A program made the position numbers and the translations under genes. The notes under the pieces were generated by a model. The model saw only the letters and a program-made list of their open reading frames with translations. It made no database searches and was not told the origin of the DNA. From the NCBI GenBank assembly GCA_045592165.1, contig JAZNUG010000100.1:1-8998 (forward strand): a stretch of 8,998 bases of DNA. The letters run 5' to 3'. This document shows positions 1 to 6,273 of the stretch, piece by piece (position 1 is the stretch's first letter; each line of letters opens with the position of its first letter). The stretch is from SFEL01 sp045592165 (GTDB taxonomy: Bacteria > Bacillota > Clostridia > Christensenellales > CAG-138).

Positions 1-963
1 TCTGCCGCCGGCATTAAAGGCGCACATGGTCATGCTGACGGTACTGCCGCCCTCAAATTCCATGTTTACGATCTGATGATCCACCACATCGTTGTCGCAA
101 CGGAAAACACAGCGTCCGAAATCCGTGGTTTTCAGCGCCTCCATAACCTCTTCGTCCGTAGGCACATCGCTTTTTGCTATGCCCTTTGTGCAGGCGGTGC
201 GGAACCACAGGTTATCCTTGTCCTCGTAATAAAGTTTAAGGGCGCTATAAGGGCACTCCTTTTCTATGGGACAACCGTCAATACAGCGCTCAGGCGCGCC
301 TGCCGGCGCATTTTTCGCTGTGAAGTATGTAAGGCTGCCAAAGGACTGAACCTTTTTGCAGGCCTTTCCCATAAGCCACTGTATCATATCTATATCGTGG
401 CAGCTCTTCGCCAACAGCATAGGGGTAGTTTCTTTTTCGCTATGCCAGTTTCCACGCACATAGCTGTGGCTCTGGTGCCGGTTTCCAACCGCCTCCACGT
501 GCTCTATGGAAACAATATCTCCCACGACGCCCTCCATGAGCAGCTTTTTGACTGTTCTGAAGTAATGATTATACCGCAACACATGGCATACCAGCACATG
601 AACGCCCTTTTCACGTGCTGCCCGGGCAATATCGGCGCACTCTTCGGGGGTCTGTGCCACAGGCTTCTCCAGCAGCAACTGATAACCCTTTTCAATAGCA
701 GCAAAAGCAGCTTCCTTGTGCAGCTGATCCAATACGGAAACTATCACCATATCAGCCAGTCGGGGCTTATTCAAAAGCTCCTTCCAGCTTTCATAGCATT
801 CGCTCTCCGGAATATTCCATAAATTTTTTATACTTTCACGGCGGGCGGTTATAGGCTCAGCCACCGCAACTATTTTGAACTTTTCCGAATTATCATGCAT
901 TATTCTGGAATATGTGGTGCCGCGATCACCGGCGCCAATCAGCGCCACAGAAATCTGTTTCAC
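1..963 (-). CDS. Gfo/Idh/MocA family NAD(P)-dependent oxidoreductase (3' end cut by window edge)
   Basis: Seen: an open minus-strand frame of 321 codons that has no stop before base 1, so the C-terminus is missing. It starts at GTG (961-963), preceded six bases upstream by GGAGGA; the nearby ATG at 975-977 is out of frame. Residues 4-15 form a Rossmann strand and loop (ISVALIGAGDRG, GxGxxG-type with D13-R14). Residues 99-101 are the EKP motif of the family, and HDIDMIQWL (189-197) matches the usual catalytic/substrate-side HxxD motif. Family knowledge: these enzymes oxidise or reduce sugars, sugar acids, cyclitols or glycosides in the cytoplasm. A cysteine-rich insert (C227, C231, C237, then C258) follows the catalytic helix and may bind a metal. 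The gene lies downstream of the sugar importer on the same strand, so a role in metabolising the imported compound is inferred. The substrate cannot be told. Family call is firm. Confidence 0.93.
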   Translation of the reverse strand, partial: MKQISVALIGAGDRGTTYSRIMHDNSEKFKIVAVAEPITARRESIKNLWNIPESECYESWKELLNKPRLADMVIVSVLDQLHKEAAFAAIEKGYQLLLEKPVAQTPEECADIARAAREKGVHVLVCHVLRYNHYFRTVKKLLMEGVVGDIVSIEHVEAVGNRHQSHSYVRGNWHSEKETTPMLLAKSCHDIDMIQWLMGKACKKVQSFGSLTYFTAKNAPAGAPERCIDGCPIEKECPYSALKLYYEDKDNLWFRTACTKGIAKSDVPTDEEVMEALKTTDFGRCVFRCDNDVVDHQIVNMEFEGGSTVSMTMCAFNAGGR

Positions 964-1020
964 AAAAAGTCCTCCATTTCAGGGAGTTTTACAATAATCC
1001 CACTCAAAGTATGTGTCTAT

Positions 1021-1069
1021 TTTAAGAACATAGACATAAGCAACCAGTGCTCACGTCTATGTTCTTAAA
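1021..1069. repeat. Perfect 15-bp inverted repeat upstream of the oxidoreductase gene
   Basis: Left arm TTTAAGAACATAGAC (1021-1035) is the exact reverse complement of the right arm GTCTATGTTCTTAAA (1055-1069), with a 19-base loop. The inner half of the left arm (ATAGACA, 1030-1036) can also pair with TGTCTAT at 1014-1020, giving a competing smaller hairpin. It lies 58 bases upstream of the GTG start. It is AT-rich and has no U-tract, so a simple terminator is unlikely. It may be an operator, an RNA leader structure, or a scar of a mobile element. Confidence 0.75.
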
Positions 1070-1440
1070 GTATACATGAAAAAGTATACTGCACCCGCCA
1101 ATATCTTTATGGAACTTCCGTATTGTTCCTTGCTTCTTTATCAAAACCGCAGCAGCTTCTGTCCGCCTCAAACCAAATCTCCTTGGCAGATCGCATTTCG
1201 CCCGCTTCTGCATTGGTCACGTCCATACTCATCAAAAAGGTTCCCGGTATACATTTGTGACAGGCCTTTGGATCGGGTATTTCCGCTGCTCTGGAAATTT
1301 TTTTGCCGGTTCAGCGGTCTGCCCTTTTTATTTTCCGCAAACAGCCTGCCAAGCGAAACAAAGATATACAGCAAAATTTTATTATAGAGTATATAAAAAC
1401 TCAAATCGTTTCGGTGTCATCTATGGGAGATATTGTGGAA

Positions 1441-1474
1441 GGGAGCTGCCGCGAGGTTTCATCACGGCAGCCCC
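1441..1474 (-). terminator. Hairpin downstream of the binding-protein gene, possible weak terminator
   Basis: GGGAGCTGCCG (1441-1451) pairs with CGGCAGCCCC (1465-1474), a 10-bp GC-rich stem with one bulged A and a 13-base loop. It begins about 70 bases after the stop of the solute-binding protein gene as read on the minus strand. Only TTCC follows the stem instead of a U-run, so it may pause or stabilise mRNA rather than terminate. The stem is seen; its function is inferred. Confidence 0.45.
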
Positions 1475-1545
1475 ACGCCGTTTAAGTCAGATGGTTCTAT
1501 AAGCTTTTGTCCGCTAACTGGTATAAGGTTACCCGGATACTGGTT

Positions 1546-2901
1546 TTATTGGAGAGAATCGTGGAGATCCTGCAGCATCTGAACACCCTGCTCTGCGGTA
1601 GCCTGTCCCAGGATGACGGCGGTAACCACATTGTAGTAGGTGTCAAGATAAGCCTGATCGAACCAGTATACGAAGGGGTCGGTGGTGGGGATCAAATCAG
1701 AGGGCTGAGTGAAGGACTTGATGAAGGAATTCTCGATACCGCTCTTCTCGGGGTAGCTTACTTCGTGAACGGTGGCATGGTTGGAGCCACTGTCAGCCTG
1801 AATCTGAGCAGCCTCCTTGGAGGACAGCAGCTTGGTGAACTCTACTACGAGGGCTTTCTTTTCGGGAGTTGCGGCAGCGGACTTACCGAAGGCATATGCC
1901 CAGCCGTAGTAGCGGAGACCGGAATGCCTTTCAAGGGCGCCATCGGGGAATTCGGGTCCGAAGTTGAACTCCATCTGTGCATAAGCGTCAATCTGCTCCT
2001 GGGTGATCTCAGGATCTTCCAGTACACCGTTGGCAATGTTGGAGTATACGGTGTACATGGCGCCCTGACCGGCCTTGAAGCGCTCCCATGCGTCGGTGTG
2101 GCTGATGGTGTAAGCATCTTCATTATAAGCGCCCATTTCGGCAAGCTCCTGCATACGGCCCAGAGCCTTTGTGATGCCTTCGCTTTCGGCAAACTTCTTT
2201 TCGCCGGCTGCGATCTCAACGCACTCATCATAGGTCAGGCCATAGCGGGTAAAGAAGGAATGGTAGCCCCAGATGGCCCACTTATCAGTACCGCCGTGGA
2301 GAACAGGGGTAATGCCGTTCTGATTGAACACCTCAATGCAGTGTACCAGTTCTTCCCAGGTTTCGGGAATTTCCAGACCGCACTGATCAAACAGCTTGGT
2401 ATTGTATACCCAGCCCTGAGTTTCAACAAGGTCTGGAACACAGTATACGGTGCCTTCGGGAGTATAAGCGTTGCAGAATTCAAGGGAGCCGCCCTGAAGC
2501 CAGCTCAGATATTCTTCATCTGCATAGATTTCCGCGCCCAAGTCAGCCAGCAAACCTGCTTTGGCCCACTGAGCCACCATACCGGAACCGGTGCGGAAGA
2601 TGTCGGGGAAGTTGTCAGCCTGAGCGGCCGCAGTCCACTTTGCCTGATAATCGTCGGAATTTTCGCCCAAATAGTCCACGTCGAAAGTGACGTTGTCATG
2701 GGTCTTCATGAACTCTTCCATGGCCCAGGTAAAGCTCTTAAGCCTGGTGTCATCGCTGGCGTTCAGCCATACGCTGATTACGATATCATCTCCACCTTCG
2801 CTCTCGCCGCTGCTGACTGCGCTTTCTTCAGCTGCAGGAGCACACGCGCCAAGGGACAGCGCCATTACAAGGGTAAGGATGAGTGCTATGATTTTTTTCA
2901 T
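1546..2901 (-). CDS. ABC transporter extracellular solute-binding lipoprotein, family 1 (sugar)
   Basis: Predicted 451-residue lipoprotein that captures a carbohydrate outside the cell and delivers it to the two permeases encoded just upstream. The start is taken at ATG 2899-2901 (MKKIIALILTLVMALSLGAC), because GGAGG at 2910-2914 sits eight bases before it. A longer in-frame ATG at 2916 overlaps that ribosome-binding site and is unlikely. The signal peptide has a lysine N-region, a hydrophobic core and a lipobox (LGAC, with cysteine 20 as the lipidated residue), followed by a Ser/Glu-rich linker. The mature part has typical family 1 patterns: an early VWLNASDD strand, PDIFRTGSG near residue 100, an ETWEELVHCIEVF helix and WAYAFGKSAA later. 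Length is usual for COG1653/UgpB-like proteins. Gene order is permease, permease, binding protein, with 53 bases between the preceding stop and this start. The exact sugar cannot be read. Confidence 0.95.
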   Translation of the reverse strand: MKKIIALILTLVMALSLGACAPAAEESAVSSGESEGGDDIVISVWLNASDDTRLKSFTWAMEEFMKTHDNVTFDVDYLGENSDDYQAKWTAAAQADNFPDIFRTGSGMVAQWAKAGLLADLGAEIYADEEYLSWLQGGSLEFCNAYTPEGTVYCVPDLVETQGWVYNTKLFDQCGLEIPETWEELVHCIEVFNQNGITPVLHGGTDKWAIWGYHSFFTRYGLTYDECVEIAAGEKKFAESEGITKALGRMQELAEMGAYNEDAYTISHTDAWERFKAGQGAMYTVYSNIANGVLEDPEITQEQIDAYAQMEFNFGPEFPDGALERHSGLRYYGWAYAFGKSAAATPEKKALVVEFTKLLSSKEAAQIQADSGSNHATVHEVSYPEKSGIENSFIKSFTQPSDLIPTTDPFVYWFDQAYLDTYYNVVTAVILGQATAEQGVQMLQDLHDSLQ

Positions 2902-2954
2902 GCCATGTTCCTCCATAAAAATTTTGTTTTATAGTCATATCTCTCAGATAGGAC

Positions 2955-3800
2955 TTACTCTTTTACCGCGCCTGCGGTCACACCCGCCATTATCTGCTTC
3001 TGAAGGGCTACGAAAATAATCACCTGGGGTATCAGCATTACCACGATGCCCGCCGCCAGCAAACCGTAGTCCGAGCCGTATCTGGACTTGAAGAACATGG
3101 ATGCCAGCGCAACGGTGAAGTTTTCATTGGAGCTGAGTATAAGGCGGCTGTAAATATAGTCATTCCAGATACTGATGAAGTTGATTATCAGTATTGTAAC
3201 AAGGGTGGGCCTTATCATTGGCACCATGACTTTCCCAAGCAGCTGCCACAGATTGCATCCGTCCAGCACAGCCGCTTCTTCCAGACTGGAGGGAATCTTG
3301 TTGAACGCCGTTATTAGCATCATTACCGAAAAGGGCGCCGCCCAGCCTATATGGGGCAGTATCACGCCCCAGATATTGTCCCACACTCCCATACCCAGCA
3401 CCAGCTTGTAGACCGGGAACAGCAGACATCCCATAGGGATGATAAAGCCCAGGGAAAAGAAGGAATGATACCTTTCGCGTATCTTCAGGTTTACCGATGT
3501 GATGCGGCTTATGGCGAAGGCCGCCAGAGTGGACAGCAGCATTATTGCAGGAATAGCCACCAACAGCACCTTAGCAGAGTTGGCATACAGCGTTGCAAAG
3601 GGCACCGCATCCAGCACCTTCTCAAAGTTTGCGGTCCTGAAGGCCTCCGGCAGCTTGATGGGTTCAAGCATTATCTCGCTCTGGGACTTGAAGGACATAA
3701 GGAATATCCAAACAAGGGGGATTAGCGTAGCTATGATGTACAGGAGCACTATGATCTTGGCGACAACTCCGGTTTTGTGCAGCTTCTTATTTGCAAACAT
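2955..3800 (-). CDS. ABC sugar transporter permease, MalG/CUT1 type
   Basis: 281-residue inner permease subunit of a carbohydrate importer. Hydrophobic segments fit six membrane helices (about 14-36, 76-98, 113-134, 147-166, 199-217 and 245-266). The cytoplasmic EAA loop that docks the ATPase is present at about 174-195: EEAAVLDG, with the conserved glycine at 181, and a proline at 194. The C-terminal end (QKQIMAGVTAGAVKE) is the classic MalG-family ending that closes with GAVK. The start ATG at 3798-3800 is preceded by GGAGG (3812-3816), a rather long spacing of 11 bases. The ribosome-binding site overlaps the stop codon of the MalF-like gene (TAAGGAGG), which suggests translational coupling. 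It should pair with the MalF-like subunit and the lipoprotein. No ATPase gene is in the window. Confidence 0.96.
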   Translation of the reverse strand: MFANKKLHKTGVVAKIIVLLYIIATLIPLVWIFLMSFKSQSEIMLEPIKLPEAFRTANFEKVLDAVPFATLYANSAKVLLVAIPAIMLLSTLAAFAISRITSVNLKIRERYHSFFSLGFIIPMGCLLFPVYKLVLGMGVWDNIWGVILPHIGWAAPFSVMMLITAFNKIPSSLEEAAVLDGCNLWQLLGKVMVPMIRPTLVTILIINFISIWNDYIYSRLILSSNENFTVALASMFFKSRYGSDYGLLAAGIVVMLIPQVIIFVALQKQIMAGVTAGAVKE

Positions 3801-3816
3801 ACCTTTTCCCCCCTCC

Positions 3817-4689
3817 TTAGTTCTTTTCGCCTCTGCTGACCCGACGGATTATCAGCGTGGGTATCACGCAGATGAAGAACAATACAACTGCTATCGTCAT
3901 GGCATAGCCGTGCTGGGTATCGGTAAACATTTTGTTGTACATATAGGAAACTATGGTTTCGGATTGATACAGCGGCCCGCCGCCCGTCAGCATATCTACG
4001 TATTCAAAGGTTTTAAGTCCGCCGGTCACAATAAAGATAAATATCGTGCCTATTATATCCTTGCACATTGGGATGATGATGTATCTTATCTGCTGCCACT
4101 TGCTGGTACCGTCTATAATACCCGCCTCAAGAATTTCCGTAGGTATGCTGCGCAGACCTATCTGCCACAGCATTATGTAATAGCCCATTCCCGCCCAGGC
4201 GCCGATTATTGCAAATGAATATGGGCTCAGCACCGGACCGTTTATCCACTGCTGCTTCCAGGACTCAAGGCCTATCATGCCGAGGAAGTTATTGATAAGA
4301 CCCGTGGAGGGATTCAGCAGGAAGTACCAGATAAGCGCTATCAGCGCACCCGACAGTACGTACGGCAGAAAAATAATGGTCTTGCAGGCATTATTCAGCT
4401 TTGTCTGGCGATTGAGCACATAGGCCAGAAAAAAAGACATGGGCACTATGGTAACGATAAGCACCGCCACCACCGTAAAGGTATTCAGCACGGCTCTGCC
4501 GAAATACGGATCGTTAAAGAGCCTCTCGTAGTTTGCAATGCCGTTGAATTCCGGCGCAAAGGCTCCGTGTGCATTGGTAAAGCTATATGCAACGTTCGCT
4601 AAAAGCGGGTAGATCATAAACGCTGTAAAAAATACAGCCAACGGCAACACTAAAAGATAAAAGTGTCTTTTTTTGTAAAATTTCGACAT
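3817..4689 (-). CDS. ABC sugar transporter permease, MalF/UgpA (CUT1) type
   Basis: 290-residue permease, first gene of the importer operon. Hydrophobic helices are seen at about 11-33, 71-93, 103-125, 159-178, 211-224 and 262-282. The EAA loop lies at about 188-208 (EAGIIDGTSKWQQIRYIIIP) with the expected D193-G194 and P207; the third position of EAA is glycine here. The motif KTFEYVDMLTGGGP (226-239), typical of this family, precedes the last loop and last helix. At 290 residues it is close to UgpA/LacF length and lacks the long N-terminal extension of enteric MalF. The start ATG 4687-4689 has GAGGGG eight bases upstream. It is 16 bases upstream of the MalG-like gene. It faces away from the AraC-family gene across a 283-base control region. 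Confidence 0.96.
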   Translation of the reverse strand: MSKFYKKRHFYLLVLPLAVFFTAFMIYPLLANVAYSFTNAHGAFAPEFNGIANYERLFNDPYFGRAVLNTFTVVAVLIVTIVPMSFFLAYVLNRQTKLNNACKTIIFLPYVLSGALIALIWYFLLNPSTGLINNFLGMIGLESWKQQWINGPVLSPYSFAIIGAWAGMGYYIMLWQIGLRSIPTEILEAGIIDGTSKWQQIRYIIIPMCKDIIGTIFIFIVTGGLKTFEYVDMLTGGGPLYQSETIVSYMYNKMFTDTQHGYAMTIAVVLFFICVIPTLIIRRVSRGEKN

Positions 4690-4803
4690 TGATCCTACCC
4701 CTCATTTATCATTTTGTGCGCAATACTATTAAGCCCCCTGTCTATTTTCTAATCAGGGCAATTTGTACATTTTATTTGTTTATTTTACTTTCGATTTGTG
4801 ATA

Positions 4804-4818
4804 TGCTTTAAAAAAGCA
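4804..4818. promoter_or_regulatory. Candidate operator palindrome in the divergent control region
   Basis: TGCTTT-AAA-AAAGCA is a perfect 6-bp inverted repeat with a 3-base spacer, in the AT-rich 4690-4972 region between the importer operon and the AraC-family gene. It lies about 115 bases upstream of the MalF-like start. I find no consensus sigma-A promoter for the importer on the minus strand here, only weak matches such as TTTACA followed by CATATC beside this palindrome. That is what one expects of a promoter that needs an activator. TCAGA/TCTGA (4836-4852 area) is a second small inverted repeat nearby. Role is inferred. Confidence 0.35.
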
Positions 4819-4893
4819 ACATTGTAAATAATGTCAGAAAATAACTCTGATATTTAGCAGTTTTTCCCAAAAGGTCAGTCAACTCTCTGTGTG

Positions 4894-4922
4894 TTGTATT
4901 TTAGCGAACTCAGTGCTATAAT
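4894..4922 (+). promoter_or_regulatory. Sigma-A promoter of the AraC-family gene
   Basis: TTGTAT (4894-4899), a 17-base spacer, and TATAAT (4917-4922) preceded by TGC, making a full extended -10 element. The predicted transcript start would fall near 4929, about 44 bases ahead of the ATG. The match to consensus is close, so the regulator is probably expressed constitutively at a fair level. Confidence 0.75.
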
Positions 4923-4972
4923 GACAATTGCATTTATTGACACCCATTTAACCTTTCTTGCGGAGGATGCTT

Positions 4973-5842
4973 ATGCCTATAAATTCTAACGCTATCAACC
5001 CATACATTCGCGCCGCAAGGCCCTCTGTTTTATTAAAAGGAACCGTAGTAAAGCGGCGGGTCATATTTGATTATGAACTGATCTACATAGAGCGGGGCGA
5101 GTTCACCATAAACTACAATGAAGCAGATTATAATGTGCTCCCCGGGTCGCTTCTTCTTTTGCGTCCGGGGATACCTCACTGCTTCAAGAACCTTATATAC
5201 GATGTTTCGCAGCCGCATATTCATTTTGATTTGTTTTATTCTCCCAGATCCACACAAACCCCCGTTTGCTACAAGGACCTGTGCGATTTGTCCTCCCACG
5301 AGCATCAGCTCATACAGGAAGACTCTTTCCATTCTTATCCGCAAAACCCGCTTATCACCATCTCAAACTGCGAGAAATTTCTCAGCATTTTTTACAGCAT
5401 AGTAAAAAACAATGAAAAAGAGTCCGAACTGGTGCAAAAAGCAAAAATGCTCCAGATACTGGACATGATAATATCCGACAACTTCCCCAAGTGTATTTTT
5501 AACAAGAAGCAAAGCTTCAATATCGCACAGCAAATAAAGGCCATTTACGATTCAATGCAGGGTCTCTCAACAGACCTTACCGAGCTTGAAAATATGTTTT
5601 CTTACAGCAAATACCATATGGAGCATGAATTTAAAAAAGAATACGGCGTAAGCATCATTTCCTACCGCAACAGCAAGCGTATGGAGCTTGCCGAAAAACT
5701 GCTTGAAACCAACAGTGTCTCCACCGTTTCGGAAATGCTGGAATTTTCCTCCATTTACGCCTTCAGCCGCGCATTCAAACGCTATTTCAATGTTCCCCCA
5801 TCAAAATTTGCCGCACACAAAGAAAAAATCAAAAAGCTGTAA
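4973..5842 (+). CDS. AraC-family transcriptional regulator with N-terminal cupin domain
   Basis: 289-residue cytoplasmic regulator. The start is set at ATG 4973 because GGAGG at 4962-4966 leaves six bases of spacing; the ATG at 4967 directly abuts it and a TTG lies further up. Residues about 30-90 form a cupin-like sugar-sensing domain: a YELIYIERGEFTINYNEADY pattern, PGSLLLLRPGIPHCF (57-71) and HIHFDL (82-87). The C-terminal 100 residues carry two helix-turn-helix units. The first is around 195-222 (LTELENMFSYSKYHMEHEFKK); the second is around 250-274 (VSEMLEFSSIYAFSRAFKRYF) and ends with the family's NVPPSKF. Genes of this kind divergent from CUT1 importers usually activate them on binding a sugar, so control of the 4689-to-1546 operon is inferred. 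No terminator lies directly after the gene; the first strong one is at 6193-6258. Confidence 0.95.
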   Translation: MPINSNAINPYIRAARPSVLLKGTVVKRRVIFDYELIYIERGEFTINYNEADYNVLPGSLLLLRPGIPHCFKNLIYDVSQPHIHFDLFYSPRSTQTPVCYKDLCDLSSHEHQLIQEDSFHSYPQNPLITISNCEKFLSIFYSIVKNNEKESELVQKAKMLQILDMIISDNFPKCIFNKKQSFNIAQQIKAIYDSMQGLSTDLTELENMFSYSKYHMEHEFKKEYGVSIISYRNSKRMELAEKLLETNSVSTVSEMLEFSSIYAFSRAFKRYFNVPPSKFAAHKEKIKKL

Positions 5843-5982
5843 ATTCCTCCGTCCTATAGCCTCCCCAGATCTTTCCATAAACCATCCGTCCTCACCCCCG
5901 AATGTGTCCAGCCATCCCCATAAAAAACAGTTCACAGCAAAAAAGCACAGCCTTCCACTGCCACTTGTCCATTGAGAAATAA
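5843..5982. other. Spacer downstream of the AraC-family gene, no gene seen
   Basis: Pyrimidine-rich on the plus strand, with many CC and TCC runs, then A-runs near 5927-5945. No ribosome-binding site with a plausible gene, no hairpin with a U-run and no RNA gene are seen. A minus-strand frame open across 5801-6166 overlaps the regulator's 3' end and looks like a chance reading. It may be part of the decayed insertion sequence. Confidence 0.5.
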
Positions 5983-6156
5983 TGTTCTTCCTGGTACAAT
6001 ACCTTAGAAGGAAAAAAGAATGTTCTTTTGGATTCGACCCTGATTGCCTGCGGTTATAACCTGTATAAATACCATAACAAAAAGAAGGACGCCAGTATGG
6101 CAGCATGGAAATCAGTAAACCATAGTGTAAAAGAGCCTGTTTTAAGACAGGCTTAA
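5983..6156 (+). pseudogene. C-terminal remnant of a DDE transposase (IS1182/IS4-like)
   Basis: An open frame of 57 codons runs from just after the stop TAA at 5980-5982 to TAA at 6154-6156. The readable part begins YNTLEGKKNVLLDSTLIACG and continues with GYNLYKYHNKKK. The pattern GKKNV...L...GYN..K.HNK is typical of the C-terminal end of IS1182-like transposases, as I recall the family. No start codon with a ribosome-binding site opens the frame, and the catalytic DDE core is absent, so this is a decayed 3' end of an insertion sequence. A later ATG (6097) with AAGGA upstream could start a 19-residue peptide, but this is probably chance. I cannot find terminal inverted repeats or target duplications. 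The family call rests on one short motif. Confidence 0.55.
6134..6153. repeat. Small inverted repeat at the end of the transposase remnant
   Basis: AGCCTGT (6134-6140) and ACAGGCT (6147-6153) are exact reverse complements around a 6-base loop, within the last codons of the transposase fragment. The stem is followed by TAATAG with no U-run. It may be an old element-borne hairpin. Confidence 0.45.
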
Positions 6157-6192
6157 TAGAGAACACTGTTTTTATATAAATATGAGTCCGGA

Positions 6193-6258
6193 ATAAAGAA
6201 ATGCCACGATGTCACCTCTCGGTGTCACCGCGGCATTTCTTTATGGTTGTTTTTTACA
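6193..6258. terminator. Strong hairpin terminator between convergent units
   Basis: ATAAAGAAATGCC (6193-6205) pairs perfectly with GGCATTTCTTTAT (6232-6244), 13 bp, with an inner CACC/GGTG stem. On the plus strand TTGTTTTTT follows at about 6247-6255. On the minus strand it starts 30 bases after the stop of the binding-fold lipoprotein gene; there the U-rich arm TTTCTTTAT acts as the tail. It probably stops transcription in both directions. Confidence 0.82.
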
Positions 6259-6273
6259 CCGTCTTTGCCATTA

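Larger units (their letters stand above)
964..1545. other. Intergenic spacer of about 580 bases between binding protein and oxidoreductase
   Basis: No convincing gene is seen. A short minus-strand ORF of 41 residues (1107-1232, starting MSMDVTNAEAGEMRS) and other open stretches of 60-80 codons lack a ribosome-binding site and recognisable motifs. The stretch holds the 15-bp inverted repeat at 1021-1069, a 14-base tandem period with two copies of AAAGTATAC (1067-1075 and 1081-1089), a TATAAT on the minus strand at 1381-1386 without a good -35, and the hairpin at 1441-1474. Base composition is more AT-rich than the flanking genes. It could be a decayed gene or mobile element, or a long leader for the oxidoreductase. 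Confidence 0.6.

Noticed and set aside
76..822. Plus-strand open frame of 248 codons opposite the oxidoreductase
   Set aside because: Antisense of a gene with a clear Rossmann motif and EKP; no family resemblance and no ribosome-binding site.
1107..1232. Minus-strand ORF of 41 residues (MSMDVTNAEAGEMRS start)
   Set aside because: No ribosome-binding site ahead of the ATG and no recognisable domain; kept only as a note in the spacer entry.
1279..1304. Hairpin ATTTCC/GGAAAT followed by seven T, terminator-like on the plus strand
   Set aside because: Only 6 bp and AT-rich, and no plus-strand gene lies upstream for it to terminate.
1507..2934. Long plus-strand open frame (475 codons) across the whole binding-protein gene
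   Set aside because: It is antisense to a clear lipoprotein gene, has no ribosome-binding site and no recognisable domain. Codon bias in the real gene explains the lack of stops.
6097..6156. Possible 19-residue peptide starting MAAWKSVNHSV
   Set aside because: Although AAGGA lies upstream, it is in frame with and the natural end of the longer transposase-like fragment.
5801..6166. Minus-strand open frame of 121 codons between regulator and terminator
   Set aside because: Overlaps the 3' end of the AraC-family gene and the transposase remnant; no start signal and no motif.
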